A stretch of 64,000 nt of DNA from Dokdonella fugitiva (GCF_004342425.1 NZ_SLWQ01000001.1:520252-584251), one strand, 5' to 3'. Shown: positions 9,195 through 19,500, counted from the stretch's first letter. The notes: generated by a model from the letters alone, not told the origin. A program made the numbers and translations.

Positions 9195-9640
9195 GTCGCC
9201 GCGAGGCGCTTCTCGTAGCGCTGCGCGTCGGCACCGTCCTCGTAGTAGGCGGCGTAGGTGCCGAAGGCGTGGTAGCCGGCGCGCTCGTACAGGTGCTGGG
9301 CGGCGAGGTTGTCGCGGCGCACCTCCAGGCGCAGGCGCCGGCAGCCGTGCCGTCGCGCCGACCGCTCGACCGCGTCGAGCAGCTTGCGGCCGATGCCGCC
9401 GCCGCGCTCGCCTGCCGCCACCGCGATCGAGTACAGCCGCGCGATGTCGCTGCCGCGCCGGCGGAACACCACGGCCGCGCCGACCGCGCGGCGTGCTCGC
9501 GTGGCGACGAACACTTCGGCGGTGAGGCTCTCGAGGTGGCGCCGCCATTGGCGGGCGCTCATCCGGTCCAGCGCGAACGTCGCCTGCTCGAGGGCGACGA
9601 GGCCGTCCAGGTCGGACGCGGTCGCGCGGCGCACGTGCAC
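9191..9640 (-). CDS. GNAT family N-acetyltransferase
   Basis: RimI-like acetyltransferase, about 150 residues from a GTG at 9640, where the fold begins (VHVRRATASDLDGLVALEQATF). The acetyl-CoA binding motif is clear: LYSIAVAAGERGGGIGRKLLDAVE. Motif B follows as RLEVRRDNLAAQHLYERAGY. Upstream in-frame GTG (9688) and TTG (9724) codons would only add an Ala/Pro/Arg-rich stretch, so the longer form is less likely. It is divergent from the RimK-like ligase gene, and in other genomes GNAT and RimK-like genes are often neighbours, so the two may act on the same substrate (inference). Confidence 0.85.
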   Translation of the reverse strand: MHVRRATASDLDGLVALEQATFALDRMSARQWRRHLESLTAEVFVATRARRAVGAAVVFRRRGSDIARLYSIAVAAGERGGGIGRKLLDAVERSARRHGCRRLRLEVRRDNLAAQHLYERAGYHAFGTYAAYYEDGADAQRYEKRLAAT

Positions 9641-9930
9641 GGTCTCGGCAGCGGCGGGGGATCCGAGGACGGGAGCGGGCGCGGGCACGGCGCGCAGCCT
9701 AGTGCGCCGCCGTGGCGTCCGCAATGCGGTCGAGGCGGGGATTCATCCACGCTTCAGCGGGCGAACGCGGCCCGTCGCCGACGCGATGCGACGCACTGCA
9801 CGCCGGCGCGCGCCTGTGTCACACTCCGCGCCCGCATGACGCCGCAGCCACCGTCCATTGCCTCGGGAGCGCGGCGTCCCGCTCCGCATCGCGACCACCG
9901 CGTCCCCCAAATCGCATCCAGGCGCTCCGC

Positions 9931-11415
9931 ATGAGCCGGCTCGTCATCGTCGTGGAAAAAGCTTCGGACTGGGGTTCGTACTATCCGTCCGACAACGTCG
10001 TGACCGCGCAGGAATACCTCAAGGAACCGATCGGCAGCGACGACGAGCGCACCCAGGTCATCAACCTGTGCCGCAGCTACAAGTATCTCGGCACCGGCTA
10101 CTACGTGTCGCTGCTCGCCGAGGCGCGCGGCCACAAGGTGATTCCGTCGGTGCGCACGATCAACGACCTGCGCCGGCGTTCGCTCTACGGCCTGGACATC
10201 GACGACCTCAACCAGAAGCTCGCGAAGTTCCTGCCCGACGGCGGCCGCGACACGACCGATTTCGGCGTGCTGGTCTATTTCGGCGAGACGTCGTCGGAAA
10301 GCCTCGAGGACATCGCGCGGCAGGTGTTCGAGACGTTCCCGTGCCCGATCCTGCGCATCGAGTTCGAGCGCGAGCGCGTCTGGCAGATCGCCGCGATCAA
10401 GCCGACCGGCCTGCACACGCTGTCGGATGCGCAGGAAGACGCATTCGCGCAGGCGCTCGACAAGTTTTCCAAGAAGCTATGGCGCAAGCCCCGTGCGCGC
10501 CGGAAGTTCCGCTTCGACCTCGCGATGCTCGCCGACCCCGGCGACCCGATGCCGCCGTCGAACAAGCGCGCGCTGAAGTCGTTCGTCGAGGCCGGTGCCG
10601 AACTCGGCATCGAGGTCGACACGCTCACCAAGAACGACTACACCAAGCTCGCCGAATACGACGGCCTGTTCATCCGTGAGACGACCGCGCTCGACAACCA
10701 CACCTACCGCTTCGCCAACAAGGCGGAGAAGGAAGACATGGTCGTCATCGACGACCCGAGCTCGATCCTCAAGTGCACCAACAAGATCTACCTGCACGAC
10801 CTGCTCCGGTCGCGCAAGCTGGCGACGCCACGCACCGAGATCCTCTACCGCGACGATCCGAAGAAGATCGCCGAGCTGCCCGACCTGCTCGGCTTCCCCA
10901 TCGTGCTGAAAATCCCCGACGGCTCGTTCTCGCGCGGCATCGTCAAGGCGGAAGATGCCGCGCAACTCAAGGCGGCAGTGGAAGACCTGTTCCAGCACAC
11001 CGCGCTCGTGCTCGCGCAGGAATTCATGTTCACCGAGTTCGACTGGCGCATCGGCATCCTCAACCGCGAGCCGCTGTACGCGTGCAAGTACTTCATGTCG
11101 CGCGGGCACTGGCAGATCTACAACCACGGCGCGAAAGGCACGGCCAAGTCGGGCGGCTTCGAAACCCTGCCTGTGCGTTCGGCGCCCGGCGACGTGCTCA
11201 AGCTCGCGCTGAAGGCGACCGCGCCGATCGGCGACGGACTCTACGGCGTCGATCTCAAGCAGGCCGGCGACCGCCTCGTGGTCATCGAAGTCAACGACAA
11301 CCCGTCGATCGATGCCGGCGTCGAGGATGCCTACCTCGGCGAGGACCTGTACCGGCGCATCATGGGCGAGTTCCTGCGCCGCATGGAGCGCAAACGTCTC
11401 GGCCAGCGCGGCTGA
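9931..11415 (+). CDS. RimK-like ATP-grasp ligase with RLAN N-terminal domain
   Basis: Protein of 494 residues. The N-terminal half resembles the RimK-like ATP-grasp N-terminal (RLAN) domain: KASDWGSYYPSDNVVTAQEY and INLCRSYKYLGTGYYVSLLAEARGHKVIPS. The C-terminal half is an ATP-grasp domain with a P-loop-like DGSFSRGIVKAED, a LAQEFMFTEFDWRIGIL strand and the metal-binding end VVIEVNDNPSIDAG. ATP-grasp ligases of this type join an amino acid or peptide to a carboxylate; the substrate here is unknown. The ATG at 9931 starts exactly at the conserved MSRLVIVVEK. Confidence 0.9.
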   Translation: MSRLVIVVEKASDWGSYYPSDNVVTAQEYLKEPIGSDDERTQVINLCRSYKYLGTGYYVSLLAEARGHKVIPSVRTINDLRRRSLYGLDIDDLNQKLAKFLPDGGRDTTDFGVLVYFGETSSESLEDIARQVFETFPCPILRIEFERERVWQIAAIKPTGLHTLSDAQEDAFAQALDKFSKKLWRKPRARRKFRFDLAMLADPGDPMPPSNKRALKSFVEAGAELGIEVDTLTKNDYTKLAEYDGLFIRETTALDNHTYRFANKAEKEDMVVIDDPSSILKCTNKIYLHDLLRSRKLATPRTEILYRDDPKKIAELPDLLGFPIVLKIPDGSFSRGIVKAEDAAQLKAAVEDLFQHTALVLAQEFMFTEFDWRIGILNREPLYACKYFMSRGHWQIYNHGAKGTAKSGGFETLPVRSAPGDVLKLALKATAPIGDGLYGVDLKQAGDRLVVIEVNDNPSIDAGVEDAYLGEDLYRRIMGEFLRRMERKRLGQRG

Positions 11416-11499
11416 GGATGGGGCCGCCGTAACGCGCATGTCGCGCGAATCGTCTAGAATCGAACGGCCGCATCCCTGCGCGGCGCCAGCACCTGCTGC

Positions 11500-12137
11500 A
11501 TGCCGATCGCCCGACGTTCCGCGATGGCGCGCGGCAGCGACGGCAACTATTTCCTCGCCGCTCTGCTGCCGGGCCTGTTGCTGGCGGCGAACGCGACGCT
11601 GTCGCGCGTTCGCGGCGTCGCCCGCACGGCGGTACTCGCCTGCATTCCCGCATTCGCGCTGTTCCAGGCGGCGTATGCATTCGTGAGTGCGGGCTGGGCG
11701 ACCGGCACGCGCGCTTTCGACTTCGACCTGGCGCGCAACTGGCACGATACGCGGGCAGTGCGCTGGCCGATGCTCCGTCTCGCCGGCATGGAAAAGATCG
11801 GCCGCCATCTGAAGGAACTGCGCGCGAGCACGCTTACCGTCGGCTATGCGACCGAACCGGCGAGTTTCTGGCTGCCGACCCGGTTCGAAAACCTGCTGGC
11901 CATCTCCTATTCGCGCCCGGAATTCGTCGAGACGGAGGCGGGCCTCGAGGGCTTTCTTCGCGACCAGCACATCGAGGGACTCGTGCTGCCGCAACCGGCC
12001 GTCGCGCGAAGGAATACGCCCACGTGCCGCTCGCCGTCGCCGCCGTGGCGGCGCGCCTCGAGCGCGAGCCCGGCGTCGTGCGCATCGACGACCGCGATTA
12101 CTACCTGCTCGATCTCAGCGCTTGGCGCGCACGGTGA
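11500..12137 (+). pseudogene. remnant of a membrane glycosyltransferase (GT39/ArnT-like), N-truncated and frameshifted
   Basis: The frame from 11500 encodes GSDGNYFLAALLPGLLLAANA, a membrane helix, and a soluble tail with VGYATEPASFWLPTRFENLLAISYSR, resembling the C-terminal part of dolichyl-P-mannose-type glycosyltransferases. Around 12004-12010 the sensible reading moves to another frame. There AKEYAHVPLAVAAVAARLEREPGVVRIDD continues, ending DRDYYLLDLSAWRAR at the TGA 12135-12137. The many N-terminal membrane helices expected for the family are absent upstream. It is therefore best read as a decayed gene, although a sequencing error at the frameshift cannot be excluded. Confidence 0.65.
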
Positions 12138-12438
12138 GCCGCCGCGCCTGGCCGGGAGTCCGCTGGAGCATGCGACGCAGGAGGCGACTCGTGGCGGCGC
12201 CGATGCGCGCGCGCGCCAGCCAGGCGAGGTCGACCGCGGGCGCGACGACGAGCCAGAACGGCACGGTCGCGCCGAAGGTGCTTCCTCCGCGCAATGCCGG
12301 AATGAAAGCGACCGCGACCAGGCCCGCGAGCAGCCAGCCGGCGAGCCATGGGATCGGGCTGCGAGCGGCCCAGGCCGAATGCGCGATGGGCTTTGCGCGG
12401 GTGGCGGCGGACGGCAACGACAGCGGGGCGACGAACAT
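12115..12438 (-). CDS. small membrane protein, function unknown
   Basis: 107 residues from an ATG at 12438 preceded by a strong ribosome binding site (ggaggaa). Two membrane helices are visible: WLAGWLLAGLVAVAFIPAL (about 32-50) and FGATVPFWLVVAPAVDLAWL (about 57-76), followed by a basic tail (RRMLQRTPGQARRLTVRAKR). Small two-helix proteins like this are common in xanthomonad relatives and have no assigned role. It overlaps the end of the glycosyltransferase remnant on the other strand by about 20 bases, which fits the remnant being non-functional. Confidence 0.65.
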   Translation of the reverse strand: MFVAPLSLPSAATRAKPIAHSAWAARSPIPWLAGWLLAGLVAVAFIPALRGGSTFGATVPFWLVVAPAVDLAWLARARIGAATSRLLRRMLQRTPGQARRLTVRAKR

Positions 12439-12632
12439 GGCGGGTTCCTCCGATCGCGGGATGCGCAGCGTCGGCGGCCGGTGTCTCACCGTCTGCGACC
12501 GCCCGCCGACGCATGCGATACTCGGCGCGCGGCCGCCCGTGCCGCCCGCGCGATGCCGCGGCATTGCGCGATATCCCGGTGCGAACGCGCCGTAGGCGAC
12601 GTCGCGCGTTCCCACCGTCAAGGAGCGATTGC

Positions 12633-14426
12633 GTGGAAGACCAGGGTTTCCTGCCGTATGCGGTGCTGCTGCTGCTGGCGACGGTGCTCGCCGTGCCGTT
12701 GGCGAAGCGCTGGCGGCTGGGCGCCGTGCTCGGCTACCTCGGCGCGGGTGCGCTGATCGGCCCGTCGGGCCTGCGCCTGATCGGCAATACCGAGGAGATT
12801 TCGCATATCTCCGAACTCGGCGTCGTGCTCATGCTGTTCGTGATCGGCATGGAGCTGTCGCCGCAGCGCCTGTGGGTCATGCGGCGCAGCGTGTTCGGCA
12901 GCGGCAGCCTGCAGGTGGTGCTGACCGCGGCGCTCGTCGGGGCCGTCGCACTCGCCCTCGGCCTCGACTGGAAGAGCGCGCTCGTGGTCGGGCTCGGCCT
13001 CGCGCTGTCGTCGACCGCGATCGACCTGCAACTGCTCGCCGAACGCAAGGAACTCAACAGCGCGCACGGACGCCTCGCGTTCGCGATCCTGCTGTTCCAG
13101 GACGTCGCCGCGATCCCGATCCTCGCGCTGATCCCGATCCTCGGCGGCGCCCATGCCCAAGAGGGCGTCCTCGAGGAACTGCTCGCCGCGCTGCGCGTGA
13201 TCGCGACGATCGCGCTGGTCGTCGTCGGCGGGCGCTACCTGCTGCGCCCGATGTTCCGCGCCGCCGCGCAGCAGATCGGCACGCCCGAAGTGTTCACCGC
13301 GACCGCGTTGCTGGTGGTGATGGGCACGGCCTGGCTGATGCAGGTCTCCGGCATTTCGATGTCGCTCGGCGCCTTCCTCGCCGGCGTGCTGCTCGCCGAC
13401 TCGGAATACCGGCACGAGATCGAGGCGCAGATCGAGCCGTTCCGCGGGCTGCTGCTCGGCCTGTTCTTCATCAGCGTCGGCATGTCGCTCGACGTGCACC
13501 TGGCGATGGCGCAGCCGCAACTGGTCGGCGTGCTGCTACTCGCCCTGGTCGTGCTCAAGGCGGTCGTGCTGTACGGCATCGGCCGTGGCGTCGCGCGCGA
13601 GGACCACGCCCAGTCGCTCGCGCTGGCCGCAGTGCTCGCGCAAGGCGGCGAGTTCGCGTTCGTCGTGTTCACGCTGGCGGCCGCCAACGGCCTGCTCTCG
13701 CCGGAGCAGCGCGACCTCGCGATCCTCGTCATCACGTTGTCGATGGCGGCGACGCCGCTGCTCGTACGGTTGCGCGCGGAAATCACGCCCGCGGCCAAGC
13801 CGCGCCCGGCGCGCGAGTACGACCGCATCGATGCGGGCACGCCGCGCGTGATCATCGCCGGCATGGGTCGCGTCGGGCAGATCGTCGCGCGCATGCTCAA
13901 TGCCAACCGCATCCCGTTCACGGCGCTGGAAAGCGACCCCGAGCAGGTCGACTTCATGCGCCACTTCGGCAACACCGTCTACTTCGGCGACGCGTCGCGC
14001 CTGGACCTGCTGCGCGCCGCGCAGACCGAGAAGGCCGAGATCTTCGTCATCACGACCGAGGACCCCGACTCCAACCTGCGCACGGCACGGCTGCTCAAGC
14101 GCCACTTCCCGCACCTCAAGGTGTTCGCGCGCGCGCGCAACCGCCAGCACGTGTTCAAGCTCATGGACCTCGGCGTCGACAACATCGTGCGCGAGACGTT
14201 CTTCTCGAGCCTGGAGATCGCCCGCGGCGTGTTCATGGCGCTCGGCTACGACGAGGCGAGCGCGAACGACTACGTCCGGCGCTTCCGTGAACACGACGAG
14301 CGGGTGCTCGCGAACCAGTATCCGGTGTACGACGACGAAGCCGCACTGCTGCAATCGGCGCAGGAGGCACGCGACGACCTGATGCGCCTGTTCCAGGCCG
14401 ACACCGGCGAAGAGGAAGAGGCCTGA
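12633..14426 (+). CDS. CPA2 family monovalent cation:proton antiporter (KefB/KefC type)
   Basis: 597 residues from a GTG at 12633, preceded by aaggag. The N-terminal two thirds form a Na+/H+-exchanger domain with about 12-13 helices (start FLPYAVLLLLATVLAVPLAK; later GLALSSTAIDLQLL and FFISVGMSLDVHL). From about residue 405 a TrkA-N (RCK) nucleotide-binding domain follows, with PRVIIAGMGRVGQIVARML and the acidic ESDPEQVDF strand end. Such proteins exchange K+ or Na+ for protons at the inner membrane, gated by NAD(H) or glutathione adducts. No separate KefF/KefG-like ancillary gene is adjacent. Confidence 0.93.
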   Translation: MEDQGFLPYAVLLLLATVLAVPLAKRWRLGAVLGYLGAGALIGPSGLRLIGNTEEISHISELGVVLMLFVIGMELSPQRLWVMRRSVFGSGSLQVVLTAALVGAVALALGLDWKSALVVGLGLALSSTAIDLQLLAERKELNSAHGRLAFAILLFQDVAAIPILALIPILGGAHAQEGVLEELLAALRVIATIALVVVGGRYLLRPMFRAAAQQIGTPEVFTATALLVVMGTAWLMQVSGISMSLGAFLAGVLLADSEYRHEIEAQIEPFRGLLLGLFFISVGMSLDVHLAMAQPQLVGVLLLALVVLKAVVLYGIGRGVAREDHAQSLALAAVLAQGGEFAFVVFTLAAANGLLSPEQRDLAILVITLSMAATPLLVRLRAEITPAAKPRPAREYDRIDAGTPRVIIAGMGRVGQIVARMLNANRIPFTALESDPEQVDFMRHFGNTVYFGDASRLDLLRAAQTEKAEIFVITTEDPDSNLRTARLLKRHFPHLKVFARARNRQHVFKLMDLGVDNIVRETFFSSLEIARGVFMALGYDEASANDYVRRFREHDERVLANQYPVYDDEAALLQSAQEARDDLMRLFQADTGEEEEA

Positions 14427-14427
14427 G

Positions 14428-15759
14428 ATGCGCGGTCTGGCCGTCGCGCAGGCCGAGCTGACCAGCTTCGACCGGCAGTTCCACGCGCGCTGCGCGCTGC
14501 AACGACCCGATCGTTACCGCCTGCTCGACGCGCTGCCCGTCGACGCGCCGCGCATCGCGCGCGGCGGCGGCGTGTCGTACGTCGGCGCGAGCTTCGGCGA
14601 TGGCGTGGTGAGCCAGAGCCTCGACGCGTTCGATCGCCTGCTCGCCTTCGATGCCGCGGCCGGGCGCCTCACCGTGGAAGCGGGCGCGCGCATCGGCGAC
14701 CTGCAGCGCTTCCTGCTCGGCCGCGGCTGGTACCTGCCGGTCACGCCCGGCCATCCGCGCGCGACCGTCGGCGGCTGCATCGCCGCCGATGTGCACGGCA
14801 AGAATCCGGCGCGCGACGGCACATTCCGTGCCTGGGTCGACGCGCTCGTCGTGCATCGGCCGGGCGAGGAGCCACGCGTGGCCGACCGCACGCACGATGC
14901 GGACCTGTTCGCGGCGACATTCGCCGGCTTTGGCCTCACCGGCACGATCAGCAGCGCGACGCTGCGCCTCGCGCGGCCGCCGCACGCCCTCGTGCTGCGC
15001 CGCGTGCCGGTCGCGAGCCTGGCCGAAGCGGCGCGCGTGCTGCGCGAGGCCGCCAATGCGCCGGTGCTGTATGGCTGGCACGACGGCGGCGCCGCGCATT
15101 TCGGCCGCGGCGTCGTCAACATCGGCCTCGCCAGCAGCGAGGACGACGAGGGCGCGCCACGGGTTCCGCCCGCTTCGGCGGATCTGCCCGCGCAGGTCGC
15201 GCCCTTGCCGTTCCCGCTGTGGAACCGCGCCGGCCTCGGCGCCGCCAATCGCTGGCTCGACTGGCGCTGGCGCCGCGCGGGACAGGCGCCGATGGCGCTC
15301 GCCGAAGCGCTGTTCCCGCTCAATCGCGCGCGCCTGTATTTCGCCGGCTTCGGTCCTGCCGGCATGGCGGAGGCGCAGTGGCTCGTGCCGCATCCGCGCT
15401 TCGAGGCGTTCGCGGCGGGGCTGGCCGAACTCGTCACGCGCACGCGGCCACGCATCGCATTGATCGCCAGCAAGCTGTTCGCCGGCGTCGCCGACGGCTT
15501 TTCGTTCGACGGCAGCGGCATCGCGCTGGCGATCCAGGTCGCATCCCCCGGCTCGCCTGGCGAGCGCGCCTTTCTCGAGGCTCTCGCCGAACTTGCCGTC
15601 GCGCATGATGGTCGCCCGAACCTGATCAAGGACTCGACGCTCGACGCGGGCATGGCGCGCCGGGCGGTCAGCGGGTTCGACGCCGCCCGCGCGCGCCGCG
15701 CACGACACGATCCGCACCGCCTGCACGGCTCCGAACTCGCGCGGAGGCTGGCCCTGTGA
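14428..15759 (+). CDS. FAD-binding oxidoreductase, DprE1-like
   Basis: 443-residue FAD_binding_4 oxidoreductase. The FAD-binding PP-loop region reads RIARGGGVSYVGAS, followed by TVEAGARIGDLQRFLLGRGWYLPVTPGHPRATVGGCIAADVHGKN. The last part closely resembles the signature of decaprenylphosphoryl-ribose oxidase DprE1. It starts 2 bases after the antiporter stop and overlaps the next gene (GTGA), an SDR. In actinobacteria DprE1/DprE2 epimerise polyprenyl-phosphoryl ribose to arabinose; this pair may make an analogous lipid-linked sugar, but the substrate is not deducible. Confidence 0.85.
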   Translation: MRGLAVAQAELTSFDRQFHARCALQRPDRYRLLDALPVDAPRIARGGGVSYVGASFGDGVVSQSLDAFDRLLAFDAAAGRLTVEAGARIGDLQRFLLGRGWYLPVTPGHPRATVGGCIAADVHGKNPARDGTFRAWVDALVVHRPGEEPRVADRTHDADLFAATFAGFGLTGTISSATLRLARPPHALVLRRVPVASLAEAARVLREAANAPVLYGWHDGGAAHFGRGVVNIGLASSEDDEGAPRVPPASADLPAQVAPLPFPLWNRAGLGAANRWLDWRWRRAGQAPMALAEALFPLNRARLYFAGFGPAGMAEAQWLVPHPRFEAFAAGLAELVTRTRPRIALIASKLFAGVADGFSFDGSGIALAIQVASPGSPGERAFLEALAELAVAHDGRPNLIKDSTLDAGMARRAVSGFDAARARRARHDPHRLHGSELARRLAL

Positions 15760-16487
15760 CGGCGGTCGTCGTCGGCGCATCGAGCGGGCTCGGCCGCGCG
15801 CTCGCGGGGGAACTCGCGCGGCGCGGGCAGCCGTTGTTGCTGGTCGCCTCGGACGCACGCGACATCGAGGCGATCGGCGCCGACCTGCGCATCCGCCATG
15901 ATGCGGTCGTGCGCTGTCTCGCGCTCGATCTCGCGCGCGAAGCAGACCCGGGCGCACGCATGACGGCGGCGCTCGAAGCACTGCCGCCGGTCACGAGCGT
16001 GCTGCTCGCGGTCGGCCTCTCGCGCGGCGACGACGACTTCGGCCTCGACGCATCGCGCATCGGCGAGCTGCTCGCGATCAACCTGCACGCGCCACTCGCG
16101 ATCGTGCACGCCCTGCTGCCGCGCCTGCGCGAAACACGCGGCGTGGTCGTGTTGTTCAGCAGCATCGCCGCGGTGCGCGGGCGTGGCCGCAACGTCGTGT
16201 ACGCCGCGGCGAAACGCGGCATCGAGTCGATGTACGAAAGCCTGCGCCACCGCCACGCGGGCGCCGAGTTGCGCGTCCAGCTCTACCGGCTCGGCTTCCT
16301 CGCGACCAATCTCACGCACGGGATGCGGCTGCCGATGCCAGCCGTCGAGCCTGTCGACGTTGCCCGCGTCGTCGCCGATCGACTGCAACGCGGCTCTGCG
16401 CGCTGGTACCTGCCGCGGCGGTTCGCGCTCGTCGCCGCCATCGTCCGCCTGCTGCCGTGGGGGCTTTTCCGCCGCATGCGGGCCTGA
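15756..16487 (+). CDS. SDR family oxidoreductase, DprE2-like
   Basis: Short-chain dehydrogenase of 243 residues. The NAD(P)-binding GASSGLGRALA is at the N-terminus, the catalytic Ser lies in VVLFSSIAAVRG, and the Tyr/Lys pair in VVYAAAKRG (YxxxK). The C-terminal hydrophobic RRFALVAAIVRLLPWGLFRRM fits the membrane-associated tail of DprE2-type reductases. It starts at a GTG overlapping the stop of the DprE1-like gene by 4 bases, so the two are translationally coupled and probably act in sequence (oxidation, then reduction). Confidence 0.87.
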   Translation: MTAVVVGASSGLGRALAGELARRGQPLLLVASDARDIEAIGADLRIRHDAVVRCLALDLAREADPGARMTAALEALPPVTSVLLAVGLSRGDDDFGLDASRIGELLAINLHAPLAIVHALLPRLRETRGVVVLFSSIAAVRGRGRNVVYAAAKRGIESMYESLRHRHAGAELRVQLYRLGFLATNLTHGMRLPMPAVEPVDVARVVADRLQRGSARWYLPRRFALVAAIVRLLPWGLFRRMRA

Positions 16488-16555
16488 GCGGCACCGGTCC
16501 TGCCGCACTCGCGCGGGCATGCCGGACGTCCTGCCGGCGCGGCTCCGATGTCGCC

Positions 16556-19500
16556 TCAGTCGGGCGCGCGCGCCGGCCTGCGCAAGGTCTGCCTCACCCC
16601 GGGCATCGGCATCGCCGCGGCGCCGCCGAGTTCCGCCGCAACATCGACGTAGCCGAGCAGGCTGGCCACGTCGGCGGCCGTGCGATCGAAGCCGTCGACG
16701 AGGTCGAGCGGCGCACCGTGCGACTTGAGCAGGCGCACGCAGGTCGACAGGCCGTGCAGCGCGCAGGCGTGGAGCACGCCGACGCCGCGCTTGTCCTGGC
16801 CATCGACGCGCGCACCCCGCTCGAGCAGCACGTCGGCGAGCCGATGCAGGTGTTCCGCGTCGCAGCGGGTACCGGGCTGCGCGCGCGCTCCGAGCAGGAC
16901 GAGCAATGCGTCCTGTCCCGCCTCGTTGCGTGCGTCGAGCCGGGCGCCCGCGCGCAGCAGCAGGTCGAACATCGCGCGTGCCCGGTGCGTGTCGGCACCC
17001 TCGAACGCCGCCTGCGCGACCGCATGCAGGGGCGTGGTGCCCTGCTCGTCCCGCGCGAGCGGGTCAGCGCCGGCTTCGAGCAGCGCGCTCGCGATGCGCT
17101 CGTCGCACTGCGCTGCCGCGAGCATGAGCGAGGTGGCGCCGCCGGCGATGCGCAGGTCCGGCGCGATGCCGTGGATGAGCAGGGTGCGGACGATCGCTTC
17201 CCGCCGCGCGGCGACGGCCGCGCCGAGGCAATGGATCCCCGAATGGGTCATGCGCTCGACGTCGGCGCCGGCGGCGAGCAGTTGGACGAGCAGCGCGGCA
17301 TGTCCGGCCCCGGCCGCGCGGACGAGGGCGGTCGCGCCTTGCGCGTCGACGCTGTCGACGGGCAGGCCCAGGTCGAGCAGGCGCCGCACCGCGTCGCCGT
17401 CACCGGCCGCCGCCGCGGCGGGCAGGTCCGCGGCGCGCAATCGGCGCCGCGGCAGCGGCCAGCCGTCCCAGTTGAGCCAGTACGCGAGTTCCGGCTCGCC
17501 GCGCGCAAGCGCAAGGCCGAGCACGGTTTCGCCGTTCGCATTCGCGATCTCGGGATTCGCGCCGGCGGCGACGAGCGGTTTGAGCAGGGCCGCAGCCACG
17601 CGCGCATCCGCGCGGGTCGCGATGTGCACCGGCGTGTGGCCCTGCGCATCGCGCGCATTGGGGTCGGCGCCGCGCTCGAGCAACGCGGCGACCAGCGCCG
17701 CGTCGCCGAGCTCGACCGCCGCGTGCAGCGCGGTCTGCCGTCCCGCGGTCGTGCCGAAGACGTCGGCACCGCGCTCGAGCAGGTCGTGCGCGAGCGCACG
17801 CAAGGACGGCTCGCGGTCCGCCGCGTCGAGCACGCGCGCGAGCACACCAGCACCTCCGACCGGGGCGCCGGCAGCGACGAGGTCGCTGATCGCCGCATGC
17901 GCGACCGGCAACGCGTCGAGCAGGCTGTCGAGCAGCGGCTTGCCCATGCGCGTGGTCGCGTCGCGGTCGAGCCCGTGGTTGAGCAGCCACGTACGCGCGG
18001 CTGCATGCTCGGCATCGGCGAGGTCGAGGTAGAGATCGGCGAGCGCGCCGGCCGGCCAGTTGGGCAGCACGCCGATGAATTCGCCGGCGACGTTCCAGTG
18101 GCCGAAGCGCAAGGCGTCCAGCAGGTGATCGGCGTGGGCGGACGAAACGTCCGGCTGCCCGCCCGCGAGGCTGGCCGGCATCGGATAGGCCGGGTCGAGC
18201 AAGGCGACGATGTGCCAGCGACCGGCAGCCGCGGCATGATCCAGCGCGCGCCGACCGTCGCCCCCCACGCGGGCACGATCGGCGCCGAGCGCGAGCAGCG
18301 CGCGCACGGTGTCTTCGCCCGCATGGCGTGACTGGCAGGCGATCATCAGGGCGGTACGCCCGCCGGCCTCGACGAGATCCGGATCGGGCTTGCGCTTGCC
18401 GAGCGCATGGATCGCGGCGACGGCACCGGATCGCGCCGCCTCCATGAGCGGTGTCGTGCCGCGGGCATCGGCGAGGTCCACCGTCGCTCCACCGGCCAGC
18501 AGCGCGTCGACGATGCGCGCATGGCCAGCGAGCGCGGCCGTGAGCAGCGCGGTGCGCTCGAGCGCGCCGCGCGCATCCGCTTTCGCGCGGTGTTTGAGCA
18601 GCAGCTTCACGCCGGCCGGATCGTCTTCGGCGATGCCCGCGGCGCAGAGCAGCGCGGGTTGGGCATGCTCGACCTCGGGGTGGGCGCCATGCTCGAGCAG
18701 GAAGGCGGCCACCTTCCAGTTCGCGGCCATGCAGGCGATGTCGAGTGCCGTGAGTCCCTCGCCGTTGACCGCGTTGACGTCGATCGCCGCGTCGACGAGC
18801 AAGGCGGCGATGATCGGCTCGACGCAGCGCGCGGCATGATGCAGCGGCGTGTTGCCGGCGGCATCGGCGATGCGCGCATCGGCACCGTTGGCGAGCAACG
18901 TGGTGACCGCTTCCGGACGCCCCTCGTAGCTGTCGCGCGTCGCGGCAACCAGCGGCGTGATGCCGCCGTGCACGCGGTTGACGTTCACGCCCTTGGCGAT
19001 GAGCGTGCGCAACAGGCGCTGGTCGGGCAGCGTGACGGCGATCATGAGCGGGCTGCGCTGGTCGCGGTGGTCGGGTGTCGGCAAGACATTGGGGTCGGCG
19101 CCGCGTTCGAGCGCGGCCAGGGCCAGGCTCACCTGCGCCGAGTGCACCGCGCACAACAGGGTTGCATCGAGCTCGTGGCGCGCGATCCCGTCGGGCAGGC
19201 GCGCCGGAGCGTCAGTGGCGTCCGCATCGTCCGCATCGACGTCCCGGTCGCGCCGCCGCGTCGCACGCGCGGCGGCGAGCATCGCCCGCAGCGTGCGGTT
19301 GACCAGCAGGATGTGCGCGAAGGGAACGAGCAACAGGGAGTAGGCGGCAAGCGCGGCGATGCGGGCGTCGCCGGAAATGACGCTGCCGATGCCCGACAGG
19401 GCGAGCGCACCGACGACGATCGACAGCAGCGCGAGGCCGGCCGGCAGGCCGCCCGCGAAGAAGATGTCGTGCTCGTGCGTGACATGACGGGCGAATGCGA

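Noticed and set aside
8292..9548. 418-codon minus-strand frame
   Set aside because: Only the last 42 codons (the LptM-like lipoprotein) make sense; the rest is antisense to the membrane protein gene.
12101..12514. 137-codon minus-strand frame overlapping the small membrane protein
   Set aside because: Arg/His-rich with no hydrophobic segment; the other frame has a strong ribosome binding site and two membrane helices.
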